DNA from: an uncultured Cellvibrio sp.
Lineage (GTDB): Bacteria > Pseudomonadota > Gammaproteobacteria > Pseudomonadales > Cellvibrionaceae
Direction: 5' to 3'
Assembly: GCA_937958105.1 (NCBI GenBank)
Contig: CALFXJ010000061.1
Location: 180,684-244,683, forward strand
DNA: 64,000 nucleotides
The notes beneath the pieces are model-generated. The model was given only the letters and a program-made list of their open reading frames with translations. It did no database searches and was not told the origin of the DNA. Below are positions 18,100-27,134 of this stretch, piece after piece. A program made the position numbers and the translations under genes. The stretch's first letter is position 1; each line of letters opens with the position of its first letter.

Positions 18100-19485
18100 G
18101 TGAAGCGATTAAAACAACATGCGATTTGGGGCCGCCGGGGCACCTTTATCCTTGCTGCCACCGGGTCGGCAGTAGGACTGGGTAATATCTGGAAGTTTCC
18201 CTATGTCACCGGTGAAAACGGTGGCGGAGCCTTTGTCCTGATGTACCTTATCTGCGTGGCAATTATCGGCATTCCTATCATGATTGCCGAGGTTCTGCTG
18301 GGGCGGCGTGCTCGCGCCAACCCGATTGTCGCGGTGCAGAATATCTCCCGTGAGAGTGGCCTGTTACGCACCTGGAACGTGATCGGCTGGATGGGGGTGA
18401 TCGCCGCCTTCCTGATCTTGTCCTATTACTCGGTAATTGCGGGCTGGACCCTGGAATACCTCAAGCTTGCTCTTAATAGCGGTTTTGGCGGGCTGGATGG
18501 CGAGACCTCGAGCAATATCTTTGATGAACTGCTGGCCAACAGCAGCCAGCTGGTCCAGTGGCAAACCGCGTTCATCTTCATGACGGCACTGATTCTGATG
18601 TTCGGGGTCAACAAGGGGCTCGAAACCGCCGTCCGGATTATGATGCCGATGCTGTTCCTGCTTCTGCTGTTGCTGTTGGCCTACGCGTTTTATGCCGGTG
18701 ATTTTGCAGCGGGCGTAAAATTTCTGTTCAGCTTTCAGCCTCAGGACCTATCCCCACGCGGTGCGTTGATTGCGCTGGGTCACGCGTTCTTTACGTTAAG
18801 TCTTGGGATGGCGGCGATTATGGCTTACGGCTCCTATATGCCGAGTACCTCTGCCATTGGTAAAACAGTGGTCACTGTCGCGTTGCTGGATACCACGGTA
18901 GCCTTGGTGGCCGGTCTGGCTATATTTCCCCTGGTGTTCGCTACGCCAGGCATTACCCCGAGTGAAGGGCCGGGCCTGATGTTTGTCACCCTGCCTATAG
19001 CCTTTGGTGCAATGCCCTGGGGATCGGTGTTTGGCAGTGCATTCTTTGCGCTGGTAATGCTCGCAGCCTGGAGTTCGACTATTTCGCTCCTGGAGCCTTC
19101 AGTGGCCTATCTTACTGAACGGTTTCGTTTCCACCGCATCAGCGCGAGTCTCCTCGTTGCACTGGCTGCCTGGCTGCTGGGCTTAGGGACCGTCTTCTCG
19201 TTCAATATCTGGGTCGATAAAAAAATTCTGTGGGATATGAATTTCTTCGGCTTGATTGATTTTATAACCACCAATGTCATGCTGCCGCTGGGTGGTTTTT
19301 TGACGGCTGTTTACGTAGGCTGGCGCGTCAAGCGCGAGCTGGTTGACCATGAATTACATTTGGATTCCGCCCGTTTCGTGCGTATCTGGTATTGGCTGCT
19401 GCGGTATGTTTCACCCATAGCCGTGCTGGCGGTGCTACTTGGTGGTTTATATCCGGTATTAAAAAATTTTCTCGGGGAGTCATAA
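18100..19485 (+). CDS. Sodium-dependent transporter, NSS/SNF family (second copy)
   Basis: 461-residue LeuT-fold Na+-coupled symporter. Signature GTFILAATGSAVGLGNIWKFPYVTGE is at the N-terminus, followed by NGGGAFVLMYL and, near the middle, GHAFFTLSLGMAAIMAYGSYMP. The start is GTG with CGGAG 9 nt upstream. The stop is 3 nt before the ratA start, so it is probably co-transcribed with ratA-rnfH. It is a diverged paralogue of the gene at 16031-17404. Substrate unknown. Confidence 0.9.
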   Translation: MKRLKQHAIWGRRGTFILAATGSAVGLGNIWKFPYVTGENGGGAFVLMYLICVAIIGIPIMIAEVLLGRRARANPIVAVQNISRESGLLRTWNVIGWMGVIAAFLILSYYSVIAGWTLEYLKLALNSGFGGLDGETSSNIFDELLANSSQLVQWQTAFIFMTALILMFGVNKGLETAVRIMMPMLFLLLLLLLAYAFYAGDFAAGVKFLFSFQPQDLSPRGALIALGHAFFTLSLGMAAIMAYGSYMPSTSAIGKTVVTVALLDTTVALVAGLAIFPLVFATPGITPSEGPGLMFVTLPIAFGAMPWGSVFGSAFFALVMLAAWSSTISLLEPSVAYLTERFRFHRISASLLVALAAWLLGLGTVFSFNIWVDKKILWDMNFFGLIDFITTNVMLPLGGFLTAVYVGWRVKRELVDHELHLDSARFVRIWYWLLRYVSPIAVLAVLLGGLYPVLKNFLGES

Positions 19486-19488
19486 TTT

Positions 19489-19932
19489 TTGTCCCATTCG
19501 GTAAAGCGTTCTGCGCTGGTACATTATTCCGCGCAGCAGATGTTTGATCTGGTCAATGATATTGAAGCTTATCCTCAATATATGGATGGTTGTGTTGGTG
19601 CAAAAATTCTGCGCCGCGAACCTGACTGGCTGGAAGCGCGGCTCGATCTGCATAAAGCCGGGGTAACGCAGAGTTTCATCACGCGCAATCAGTTGCTGCC
19701 TCCCACCACCATGACCATGACGCTGGTGGATGGTCCTTTTTCCAAGCTGCATGGTCGCTGGCATTTCGCTCCCTTGGGCGATACCGCATGCAAGGTAAGT
19801 TTTGAGCTGGACTTTGAACTAAAAAACCGCCTGCTGGGCATGGCAGTTGGAAAATTATTTGAGGCTGTCGCCAATCGTCAGGTAGATGCCCTGTGTGCAC
19901 GGGCGCAGCAGGTTTACGGTCGTAATAAGTAG
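19489..19932 (+). CDS. ratA: RatA / Coq10-like START-domain protein
   Basis: 147-residue SRPBCC/START-superfamily protein. In bacteria RatA has been described as interfering with 50S-30S ribosome association, while mitochondrial Coq10 binds ubiquinone; the true role in most bacteria is unsettled. Family signature: SALVHYSAQQMFDLVNDIEAYPQYMDGC, later LVDGPFSKLHGRWHF and ANRQVDALCARAQQVYG. The start is TTG at 19489, consistent with the alignment of the N-terminus. It is next to rnfH 9 bp downstream, the standard ratA-rnfH pair, and smpB lies nearby as in many gammaproteobacteria. Confidence 0.9.
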   Translation: MSHSVKRSALVHYSAQQMFDLVNDIEAYPQYMDGCVGAKILRREPDWLEARLDLHKAGVTQSFITRNQLLPPTTMTMTLVDGPFSKLHGRWHFAPLGDTACKVSFELDFELKNRLLGMAVGKLFEAVANRQVDALCARAQQVYGRNK

Positions 19933-19941
19933 AGAAGATAT

Positions 19942-20271
19942 ATGGCAGATTTTGATTTAATCACGGTGGAAGTGGCCTATGCATTGCCCCACCAGCAGAA
20001 AATTATCGAGTTGCTGGTTGAGCCGGGTACCACGGCTCTGCAGGCTGTGGAGCGCTCAGGGATTACCAAATTTTTTCCGGAAATTGATATTGCCAGTGCC
20101 AAGATGGGAATCTTTGGACAGGCACTTGGCACCAAAGGATTAAATCCACCAGACACTTATGAGTTGCATCCCGGCGACCGGGTAGAGATCTATCGTCCGT
20201 TGAAATCCGATCCCAAAGAAGCGCGGCGCAAAAGGGCGGAGAAGAGTAAGGATGAAAACGCTGAGGGTTGA
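19942..20271 (+). CDS. rnfH: RnfH family protein (UPF0125)
   Basis: 109-residue ubiquitin-like beta-grasp protein of unsettled function, usually encoded with ratA. Visible: ITVEVAYALPHQQKIIELLV, VERSGITKFFPEIDI, KMGIFGQALG and the family end motif GDRVEIYRPLKSDPKEARRKRAEK. It starts 9 bp after ratA and is followed by a bidirectional-looking terminator (20329-20375). Confidence 0.93.
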   Translation: MADFDLITVEVAYALPHQQKIIELLVEPGTTALQAVERSGITKFFPEIDIASAKMGIFGQALGTKGLNPPDTYELHPGDRVEIYRPLKSDPKEARRKRAEKSKDENAEG

Positions 20272-20328
20272 ATCAAGGACCTAGTGTTAAGCTGATCACG
20301 TTTTTTCTGAAGTTATTTCATCGTAAAA

Positions 20329-20375
20329 AAATAAACCCCATTCTGACTGTAAAAAGCGAATGGGGTTTATTTTTT
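20329..20375 (+). terminator. Rho-independent terminator of ratA-rnfH
   Basis: Stem AATAAACCCCATTC / GAATGGGGTTTATT around a 14-nt loop, followed by TTTTTC. Confidence 0.9.
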
Positions 20376-20520
20376 CTATTCAGTTTTCATTAAGATTCCG
20401 CCTGTATAAATGATCCTAAACAGGACGCTCTGAAAGCAATTTGCGCGGTAATCTATATTGATGACGCCATTTTTTCGAGATGCTCCGGTTTACTATTTCA
20501 GGTCAAAGGAGTACAGCGCT

Positions 20521-21066
20521 ATGAATAAATCCATGATCCTCGGCACCGTATTAGGTATTGGTATTGCTACCGCTGGCGGCACTATTGCCAGCTATCAAAT
20601 GTTGAAAGAACCCAGCTACGCTGAAGTAGTAAAGACGGAGGCGCTCACCAAGCAGATTCAGATTCCACATGAGGAATGCCATGACGAAACGGTGGTGCGG
20701 CAAAAGCCTGTAAAAGATGAGAATCGTATTGCTGGTAAGGCAATTGGGGCCGTGGTGGGCGGTGTGCTGGGCAATCAGGTAGGAGGTGGCAGCGGTAAAA
20801 AAGTTGCTACGGTAGCCGGTGCCGTTGCCGGCGGTTATGCCGGTGATCGCGTGCAGGACAATCTGCAGAAGAACAACACGTATACAACAACAGAAAGGGT
20901 ATGTAACACGGTTTATGAAACCCGCGAAGAGATCACCGGTTATCAGGTAACCTATCGTTTAAAAGACGAAGAGGGCAAGGTTCGGATGAGTTATGACCCA
21001 GGCCAGCGTATCCCCGTTGAGAACGGCCAGTTGGTTCTAGCTCCCGCCTCGGAATCACTCCGCTAA
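20521..21066 (+). CDS. Glycine-zipper 2TM-domain envelope protein
   Basis: 181-residue protein with an N-terminal hydrophobic segment (ILGTVLGIGIATAGGTIASY) that is a signal or anchor. A glycine-zipper region sits at about residues 72-120 (AGKAIGAVVGGVLGNQVGGG, then VATVAGAVAGGYAGDRVQ), as in the SlyB/OsmB/Rcc01693-type outer-membrane-associated proteins. The C-terminal part (VCNTVYETREEITGYQVTYRLKDEEGKVRM) is a small beta-rich domain common in this family. The start at 20521 has AAAGGAG upstream. Two Cys residues (HEECHDE, RVCNTVY) could pair. It is a single-gene unit; the exact role is unknown. Confidence 0.8.
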   Translation: MNKSMILGTVLGIGIATAGGTIASYQMLKEPSYAEVVKTEALTKQIQIPHEECHDETVVRQKPVKDENRIAGKAIGAVVGGVLGNQVGGGSGKKVATVAGAVAGGYAGDRVQDNLQKNNTYTTTERVCNTVYETREEITGYQVTYRLKDEEGKVRMSYDPGQRIPVENGQLVLAPASESLR

Positions 21067-21444
21067 AGTAGGTATTATTATGCGCAGCGCCGCGAAAAGT
21101 AGCGGCGCCTGTTGCTGATTTTCTGCGACCTGCCTTTAAAAAATCCCTCCATTATTTTTCTGTGGTATCTGCGGCCATTTTATTTCGAGTGGATTCCGCT
21201 CTTCGCATCCTGTACTTGCAGCTCGCGAGCTATAGCGAGAGTCTTATGCCCTGTCTTCTTTAGCTCGGCTGCATCTGCGCGAGTGAGTTTATGTTATTTG
21301 AATAACATATGCATTATAGAAGGGCATCTTAGTGGTATCTATCAGTGCGTGCTCAGGTGACAATAGCTATTACGGCTACAAAGCCGTGACTGTTATCTTT
21401 GTTCTTACTTTGTGGTGCGATTGCCTTGAATGGGATGGTCATTT
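21067..21444. other. Gene-free stretch between glycine-zipper and histidine kinase genes
   Basis: 378 bp. A GC-rich hairpin (GCGCCGC / GCGGCGC, 21087-21108) without a T-run follows the upstream gene and may end its transcript. The remainder shows no convincing gene or site, and presumably holds the kinase promoter. Confidence 0.5.
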
Positions 21445-23367
21445 ATGAGTTCAGGATCGTCTTCCTCAGATACATCAGCGGCTGTTATTGAAGCCGAACG
21501 TTTCCAATACTTCATAGCCTGTGTTGCTGATTACGCCATTTGCCTCCTTTCACCGGCAGGCATTATCACGAGCTGGAACTCCGGTGCGGAGCGATTCCTG
21601 GGCTATACCGCCAGCGAGATTATCGGCCAGCATTGTTCCTGCTTTTATACCGATGAAGATCAGGCCAGTGGTGTGCCTGAAGCTGCATTGAGAACGGCGT
21701 TCGAATCTGAAAAATTTGAGGATGAAGGCTGGCGCATACGCAAAGGTGGCAGTCGATTCTGGGCTACGGTTGTTATTGATTCCATCCGGGACACCGAGGG
21801 CACCTTGATTGGTTTTGCCATGATTACGAGAGATATCACCGAGCGCAAGAAAGCCGCCGCTGAACTGTATCAACACGAGGAGCAGTTTCGTCTGCTGGTA
21901 GACAGTGTCACGGATTACGCAATTTATATGCTCTCGCCCTCAGGCGAAATCAGTAACTGGAATGCCGGAGCAAAACGCATCAAAGGTTATGAGCAGGATG
22001 AGGTGATCGGCACTCATTTTTCACGGTTTTACACTGAAGAGGATCGGGCGGCGGGCATCCCTGTGAAAGCGCTGGAAACCGCCGCGCTGGAAGGGCGATT
22101 TGTCAGCGAAGGATGGCGCATACGCAAGGATGGTTCGCGCTTCTGGGCTCATGCGTTAATTCATCCCATCTATAATGAAGCCGGCAAGCTGATTGGTTTT
22201 GCAAAGATTACGCGCGATATCACCGAGCGGCGTGAAGCCGAGCAAGCGCTGGAGAATGCGCAGCAGGCGTTGTTCCACGCACAGAAGATGGAAGCCATTG
22301 GTAAATTAACCGGTGGGGTTGCCCACGACTTTAATAACCTGTTGAGCGTGATTGTTAACGGTCTTGCAGTGCTGCGTATGATTGTGCGCGACGACCAGGC
22401 CGTGAAGATGCTGGACAGTATGGAGCGTGCTGCGAACCGCGGTTCAACGCTCACGCAGCAACTGCTGACGTTTGCACGCCGCCAGCCGTTTAAACAGGAC
22501 AAACACAACCTCAACCGCATCATAAAATCCTTCGAAGCCGTATTGCGGCGGGCCAACAGAAGTTCCGCGCAATTCGATGTAAGCCTCGCAGCTTCCCTTC
22601 CTTCCGTCATGGTGGATTCCTCTCAATTTGAAGCAGCCTTATTGAATCTGGTGGTAAACGCTCGGGATGCAATCCCTGAGGGCGGCGCCATCGCCATAAC
22701 CACGGAGGCAGTTGATCTTGGCCATCATCAGGTCAAACAATTGCCGGCGGGACGCTACGTTAAGGTTTCCATCATCGATAATGGTCACGGGATGGAGCCG
22801 GAGATTATTACCCATGTGATTGAGCCTTTTTACACTACTAAGCCGGTAGGCAAGGGGACGGGGCTCGGCCTCAGTCAGGTATACGGGCTGATCCAGGAGT
22901 CCGGCGGTGAGATGATGATCGAATCAACCCCGGGAGTAGGAACCTGCGTATCACTTTATTTTCCAGCACTAGTGGGCGATGCCAGCATGCCCGGCGTTGA
23001 AGCAGAGGGTCACGACAAGGCGCTGATTGTGGATGATCAGCCGGATGTACTGGATATGGCCGTCGAGTTATTTCGCAGTCTGGGCTACGAAGTATTTGCT
23101 GCAAACAGTGGTGAGGAAGCGCTGGAGATAATCAAGCGGACACCGGATATTCACCTGCTGTTCAGCGATGTAGTCATGCCCGGTATGAGTGGAATCGATC
23201 TGGGAGAGCGTGTGCGCTTCATTAATCCGGAGATCAAGGTGATCCTGGCTTCCGGTTATGCGGAGCCAGCATTGAAAACCGACAATGCAGCCCTTGGTGA
23301 ATTTCAATTCATCGCCAAGCCCTACACTATCTCGGAAATCATCAAGAAGCTGCGGCTGGCTGGATAA
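21445..23367 (+). CDS. Soluble hybrid histidine kinase (PAS-PAS-HisKA-HATPase-REC)
   Basis: 640-residue signalling kinase without membrane segments, so it senses a cytoplasmic signal. Domain order: PAS 1 (about 18-140), PAS 2 (about 143-262; both end in the ITRDITER signature, and the two PAS-PAC units are near-duplicates), HisKA with phospho-acceptor His294 in GVAHDFNNLL, HATPase (NLVVNARDA near 401, GTGLGLSQVYGL near 472), and a C-terminal receiver with phospho-acceptor Asp575 (FSDVVMPGMSG). This layout suits redox, oxygen or light-type PAS sensing; no cofactor-specific residue was identified. Start 21445 is chosen over an in-frame ATG 15 bp upstream on ribosome-binding-site position. No separate response regulator is adjacent, so the output partner is unknown. 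Confidence 0.88.
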   Translation: MSSGSSSSDTSAAVIEAERFQYFIACVADYAICLLSPAGIITSWNSGAERFLGYTASEIIGQHCSCFYTDEDQASGVPEAALRTAFESEKFEDEGWRIRKGGSRFWATVVIDSIRDTEGTLIGFAMITRDITERKKAAAELYQHEEQFRLLVDSVTDYAIYMLSPSGEISNWNAGAKRIKGYEQDEVIGTHFSRFYTEEDRAAGIPVKALETAALEGRFVSEGWRIRKDGSRFWAHALIHPIYNEAGKLIGFAKITRDITERREAEQALENAQQALFHAQKMEAIGKLTGGVAHDFNNLLSVIVNGLAVLRMIVRDDQAVKMLDSMERAANRGSTLTQQLLTFARRQPFKQDKHNLNRIIKSFEAVLRRANRSSAQFDVSLAASLPSVMVDSSQFEAALLNLVVNARDAIPEGGAIAITTEAVDLGHHQVKQLPAGRYVKVSIIDNGHGMEPEIITHVIEPFYTTKPVGKGTGLGLSQVYGLIQESGGEMMIESTPGVGTCVSLYFPALVGDASMPGVEAEGHDKALIVDDQPDVLDMAVELFRSLGYEVFAANSGEEALEIIKRTPDIHLLFSDVVMPGMSGIDLGERVRFINPEIKVILASGYAEPALKTDNAALGEFQFIAKPYTISEIIKKLRLAG

Positions 23368-23404
23368 GCCGCAGCCTTGGGAACTGCCGGATTCGACGAG
23401 ATTG

Positions 23405-23851
23405 CTAGTCGTCCGATTCCGGTGGCGAGGGCTCATCAATATTGGTTGGCAATGGTGTATCGAGCTTCCTGTCTTCCAGATAATCTTCTGATTTTTCCTG
23501 CCCCATAGGCGTTGGGCCGCGAAGGTAATCCCCTTCCCAGCGAACCATCTTGTCATCTTCAAAGTAAACCGTCAGCAAATGCTCAATAAACTTACCATCT
23601 GCGCCCCGCCGTAAACTGTAGTAATAATCCCAGCGGTCATCATCAAATGTATTAGGCAACAGCGTGTTGCCCAGGACAAAGCGTACCTGGCGCTTGGTCA
23701 TGCCTGGCTTGAGTTGCTGCACCATTTCTTCCGTGATGATATGGCCTTGTTGAATATTGATCTTGTGCACGCCAGGGAAACGGAAATTGGTACAACCGGC
23801 AATACTTGCAATTACAGCAGCGACCAGTATGAGGCGACTGGCTAATTTCAT
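23405..23851 (-). CDS. bamE: Outer membrane protein assembly factor BamE
   Basis: Small lipoprotein of the BAM complex that inserts beta-barrel proteins into the outer membrane. The 148-residue product has a lipoprotein signal (LILVAAVIASIAGC), then the BamE fold: INIQQGHIITEEMVQQLKPGMTKRQVRFVLGNTLL, WDYYYSLR and LTVYFEDDKMVRWEGD. The acidic, proline-rich C-terminal tail (PTNIDEPSPPESDD) is an extension. It is divergent from fur with 76 bp between starts, a conserved gammaproteobacterial arrangement. Confidence 0.96.
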   Translation of the reverse strand: MKLASRLILVAAVIASIAGCTNFRFPGVHKINIQQGHIITEEMVQQLKPGMTKRQVRFVLGNTLLPNTFDDDRWDYYYSLRRGADGKFIEHLLTVYFEDDKMVRWEGDYLRGPTPMGQEKSEDYLEDRKLDTPLPTNIDEPSPPESDD

Positions 23852-23927
23852 ATTAGGGCTTCCACTTGGCAAAAGAATGGGGATAATACCCGATCAACGG
23901 GGATACTGCGAAGATTTCGGAGGAAAA

Positions 23928-24338
23928 ATGGCAGACGAAAATCAGGAACTGCGCAAGGCCGGCCTTAAGGTTACCTTGCCACGTGTAAAGATTCTGCAAA
24001 TGCTGGAATCTGCAGAGCAACACCATATGAGCGCCGAAGATGTGTACAAGGCGCTGATGGAAGCAGGTGACGATGTTGGCCTGGCCACGGTTTACCGCGT
24101 GTTGACCCAATTCGAAAGTGCAGGTTTGGTGGTGCGTCATAATTTTGATGGGGGCCATTCTGTTTTCGAAATTGCACGGGGTGACCATCATGATCATATG
24201 GTCCGTGTAGACACTGGCGAAGTGATTGAGTTTCACAACGAGGAAATCGAAGAACTCCAGAAACGTATTGCCGCCGAGCATGGTTTCCAGCTTACTGATC
24301 ACAGTCTGGTGCTCTACGTTAAACCAATAAAAAAGTAA
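23928..24338 (+). CDS. fur: Ferric uptake regulator Fur
   Basis: Iron-sensing repressor, 136 residues. The N-terminal winged helix (about 1-83) includes LRKAGLKVTLPRVKILQMLE and the recognition region GLATVYRVLTQFESAGLV. The dimerisation domain carries metal ligands in HNFDGGHSVFE and DHHDHMVRVDTGEVIEF. The usual CxxC pair of many Fur proteins is absent here (the region reads RVDTG), as in Pseudomonas-type Fur. GGAGG lies 5 nt before the ATG. It is divergent from bamE. A weak hairpin at 24357-24388 follows. Confidence 0.97.
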   Translation: MADENQELRKAGLKVTLPRVKILQMLESAEQHHMSAEDVYKALMEAGDDVGLATVYRVLTQFESAGLVVRHNFDGGHSVFEIARGDHHDHMVRVDTGEVIEFHNEEIEELQKRIAAEHGFQLTDHSLVLYVKPIKK

Positions 24339-24356
24339 CAATCATCGAAGAAACCT

Positions 24357-24388
24357 GGCAGGGAGCGGCGGGTTTTCAAAACCCTGCC
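24357..24388 (+). terminator. Possible terminator hairpin after fur
   Basis: GGCAGGG / CCCTGCC inverted repeat with an inner alternative GGGTTTT-C-AAAACCC. No proper T-run follows, so termination strength is uncertain. It lies between convergent fur and recN. Confidence 0.4.
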
Positions 24389-24496
24389 TGTCAATGCCCC
24401 CTCAAGCTGTCCTTCTGTCGAACCACATCTTTCCTGATCTGAGCGGCACGCTGTTTAGCAATCCCCGGTAATATTGCATGAAAAAGACGGGGTTCG

Positions 24497-26164
24497 CTAA
24501 CTGGCCAGAATTTCCCGCGCATGGGCCAGCGATTGTTCGGTGACCTTTGCCCCTCCCAGCATCCGCGCAATCTCCTCCACCTTGGCATCACCATTCAGCT
24601 CCACCAGTGTGGACTCTGCGCTGTTTTTGCGTGCGGTTTTCGTGACCTGCAGATGCTGATGGCCTTTACTGGCAACCTGAGCAAGGTGGGTAACGCAGAT
24701 AACCTGACCTTTTTCACCCAGTTGTCGCAGCAGCTTGCCGACCACGTCGGCGGTAGCGCCGCCGATACCCACATCCACTTCGTCAAATACCAGGGTGGGG
24801 GTGGCAGAAGTCTGAGCTGTAATCACTTGGATAGCCAGGCTGATGCGGGACAGCTCTCCCCCGGAGGCAACCTTGTTCAGTGGGCGGGGCGGCTGACCGG
24901 GGTTGGTGCTGATCAAAAACTCCACTTCCTCCAGACCGTGCAGGCTGGGTTTTTCGCTGAGCGGAATCAGGCTGACTAAAAGATGGGCATTTTCCATCCC
25001 CAGCTTCTGCAGCTGGGCGTTAACCTGCTTCGCCAGCTTCAGGCCCGCTTTGTGGCGCTGTGCGGACAGAGTTTCTGCCAGCTGGCGATACTGTCGTTCT
25101 GCTTCATTAACCTGTTGCTCGAGCACATCCAGACGGGCATCGCCGCCCTGCAGCTCGGCCAGCTCGCTGCTGAGCTGGGCGATGAGCTCCGGCAGCTGCT
25201 CGGCGGTAATGCGATGTTTGCGCGCGATGTCGTAGATGGCGGACAGGCGCTCTTCCACAAAGGCGAGACGCTCCGGATCCAGGGAAAAGCTGTCGATATG
25301 ATGTTCTATTTCGTGTTGGGCTTCCTGCACCTGAATCTGGGCACTGGCAAGTAATTGCTCCGCCTCCTGCAGGGCTGCTGTCTTCTCCGGCATGGCGCGC
25401 AGGATGTGAAGGGCGCGGTGCAGACTGATGGACAGCCCCAGTTCCTCATCGCCACAGATGGCCGCCAGCTGCTGGCTGCCGCGAAGGATATCTTCGGCAT
25501 TGGCCAGTGTGCGCTGCTCTGCCTCCAGTGCCTCCAGCTCCCCTGCTTTCAGGCCCAGTTGATCCAGCTCCTGCACTTGATAGCTGAGTAGCTGAAAGCG
25601 AGCACTCACTTCCGCGGCGTTATCCCGCAGATGCAGGTAATGATCCAGCCGGCTCTGCCATTCACGGAATGCCTGGCGTACCTGACGGGCCAGTTCCGCC
25701 TGGTTGGCAAAGTCGTCCAGCAGGCGGCGGTGGGTGTCTTTCAGCAGCAGCGACTGATGCTCATGCTGGCTGTGGATATCGATCAGCATCTCACCCAGCG
25801 TGCGCAGTTGTTGCAGGGTTACCGGTTGACCGTTGATGTACGCCTTGGATTTGCCATCGCCATTGATGACGCGACGCAACAGGCATTCATGAGGTGTTTC
25901 TTCCAGTTGCAGGTCATGTTCCTTAAGCCATTTGCTGGCGAGGCGGATCTTGCTGATATCGAAGCTGGCACTGATATCGGCGCGCTGCGCGCCCTGGCGT
26001 ACCCGCTGGCCGTCGGCCCTATCACCCAGTGTCTGGCCCAGAGCTTCCAGCATGATGGATTTCCCGGAGCCGGTTTCGCCGGTAATAACCGTCATTCCCG
26101 GTTTCAGGTCGAGATCAAGATGGTCTACCAGCGTGAAATTCTGAATGCTGAGATGAGTGAGCAT
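24497..26164 (-). CDS. recN: DNA repair protein RecN
   Basis: SMC-like ATPase acting in recombinational repair of double-strand breaks. The 555-residue protein begins MLTHLSIQNFTLVDHLDL with Walker A GETGSGKSIML, a central Ala/Gln/Glu-rich coiled coil (about 155-365), the ABC signature region ASGGELSRISLAI and Walker B LVFDEVDVGIGGATA, ending with QVICVTHLAQVASKGHQHL. It is divergent from grpE, the common recN-grpE neighbourhood. No LexA box was confidently located in the upstream gap. Confidence 0.97.
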   Translation of the reverse strand: MLTHLSIQNFTLVDHLDLDLKPGMTVITGETGSGKSIMLEALGQTLGDRADGQRVRQGAQRADISASFDISKIRLASKWLKEHDLQLEETPHECLLRRVINGDGKSKAYINGQPVTLQQLRTLGEMLIDIHSQHEHQSLLLKDTHRRLLDDFANQAELARQVRQAFREWQSRLDHYLHLRDNAAEVSARFQLLSYQVQELDQLGLKAGELEALEAEQRTLANAEDILRGSQQLAAICGDEELGLSISLHRALHILRAMPEKTAALQEAEQLLASAQIQVQEAQHEIEHHIDSFSLDPERLAFVEERLSAIYDIARKHRITAEQLPELIAQLSSELAELQGGDARLDVLEQQVNEAERQYRQLAETLSAQRHKAGLKLAKQVNAQLQKLGMENAHLLVSLIPLSEKPSLHGLEEVEFLISTNPGQPPRPLNKVASGGELSRISLAIQVITAQTSATPTLVFDEVDVGIGGATADVVGKLLRQLGEKGQVICVTHLAQVASKGHQHLQVTKTARKNSAESTLVELNGDAKVEEIARMLGGAKVTEQSLAHAREILAS

Positions 26165-26265
26165 AGGGTCCTCGGCATAAGGTCAAATTCTGGTTATTTA
26201 TACAGTATTTAATTTCCGGCAGCCAGAGGCGCGGTTAAAGTCCCGGTCAAAATTGTGGATATTAC

Positions 26266-26291
26266 CTTGAATCCCGCATCGCCAGCCCCAT
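26266..26291 (+). promoter_or_regulatory. Sigma-32 (heat shock) promoter upstream of grpE
   Basis: CTTGAA (26266-26271), a 14-bp spacer and CCCCAT (26286-26291, continuing ATA) match the RpoH consensus CTTGAA-N13-15-CCCCATNT at essentially every position. It lies about 90 bp upstream of grpE. Confidence 0.85.
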
Positions 26292-26379
26292 ATACCCCCG
26301 CACAGCTTAACCGGCCACCGCGATGGTCAGCCGGTTGATAAAGCCCAAGTAGAGAATGTTATAGAAGATGGAGGCCAGC

Positions 26380-26946
26380 GTGGCTAACAACGAAGAGAAT
26401 CAGCAAGAATCCACAACAGCCGAAGCCAGCACCGTTGAGACGCCGGCTGCTGATGTAGACGTTGAGGTGTCCGTAGAAGCCCTGCAGGCGCAGATAGCCA
26501 GCCTGACGGCGGACCTGGAAGCGGCGCGGGAGAGTGTGCTGCGCGCTCAGGCCGATGCCCAGAATGCTCGCCGCCGCGCGGAGCAGGATGTTGAAAAAGC
26601 CCATAAATTTGGTCTGGAGCGGATCGTCAATGATCTGTTGCCGGTGGTCGACAATCTGGAGCGCGCACTGGCTGCGGTCGATCCCGCTAATGAGGCCCTG
26701 GCGCCCATGGCGGAAGGTATCCAGCTGACCTTGAAGGCGTTCCTGGATTCGTTGGCCCGTCACCAGGTTGTGGTGGTCGATCCTCAAGGGGCTCCCTTCG
26801 ACCCGCAGCTGCATGAGGCGGTTTCCGTGGTCCCTAATCCGGACGTCGAGCCCAATACCGTGATTAACGTATTCCAGAAAGGGTACACCCTGCACGGGCG
26901 GCTGGTGCGTCCGGCGATGGTGGTAGTAGCCAAGGCGGCTGGGTGA
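26380..26946 (+). CDS. grpE: Nucleotide exchange factor GrpE
   Basis: Releases ADP from DnaK. The 188-residue product has an acidic disordered N-terminus, a long dimerising helix (EALQAQIASLTADLEAARESV in part, then QADAQNARRRAEQDVEKAHKF) and the C-terminal beta domain (FDPQLHEAVSVVPNPDVEPNTV, QKGYTLHGRLVRPAMVVV). I favour GTG at 26380, with GGAGG 5 nt upstream; an ATG at 26368 would overlap that ribosome-binding site and has none of its own. It is first in the grpE-dnaK-dnaJ set, under the sigma-32 promoter at 26266-26291. Confidence 0.95.
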   Translation: MANNEENQQESTTAEASTVETPAADVDVEVSVEALQAQIASLTADLEAARESVLRAQADAQNARRRAEQDVEKAHKFGLERIVNDLLPVVDNLERALAAVDPANEALAPMAEGIQLTLKAFLDSLARHQVVVVDPQGAPFDPQLHEAVSVVPNPDVEPNTVINVFQKGYTLHGRLVRPAMVVVAKAAG

Positions 26947-26996
26947 TCAAGCCGCTGAAAAAAGTGGGCTGTTGTCGGGATTTGTTGCTTATTCAG

Positions 26997-27024
26997 CTTG
27001 AAATTTACCCGGGCAGGCCAATAT
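26997..27024 (+). promoter_or_regulatory. Possible second sigma-32 promoter upstream of dnaK
   Basis: CTTGAA (26997-27002), exactly 14 bp, then GCCAATAT (27017-27024), which matches the RpoH -10 CCCCATNT at five of its seven defined bases. It lies about 110 bp upstream of dnaK in the grpE-dnaK gap, so dnaK may have its own heat-inducible start. Confidence 0.55.
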
Positions 27025-27134
27025 AGATCACCAAGTGTCAACAACAGGCCGGGTGCCGGTGAGACGGCAAACATTTAACAGAGATTGACGTGCGTGAGCA
27101 GCGCTTACGCCGGGAAAAATTCAGGAGACATCAC

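Noticed and set aside
21112..21360. 82-codon plus-strand frame in the gap before the histidine kinase
   Set aside because: Cys/Phe-rich composition, no ribosome-binding site and no resemblance to a family; more likely chance.
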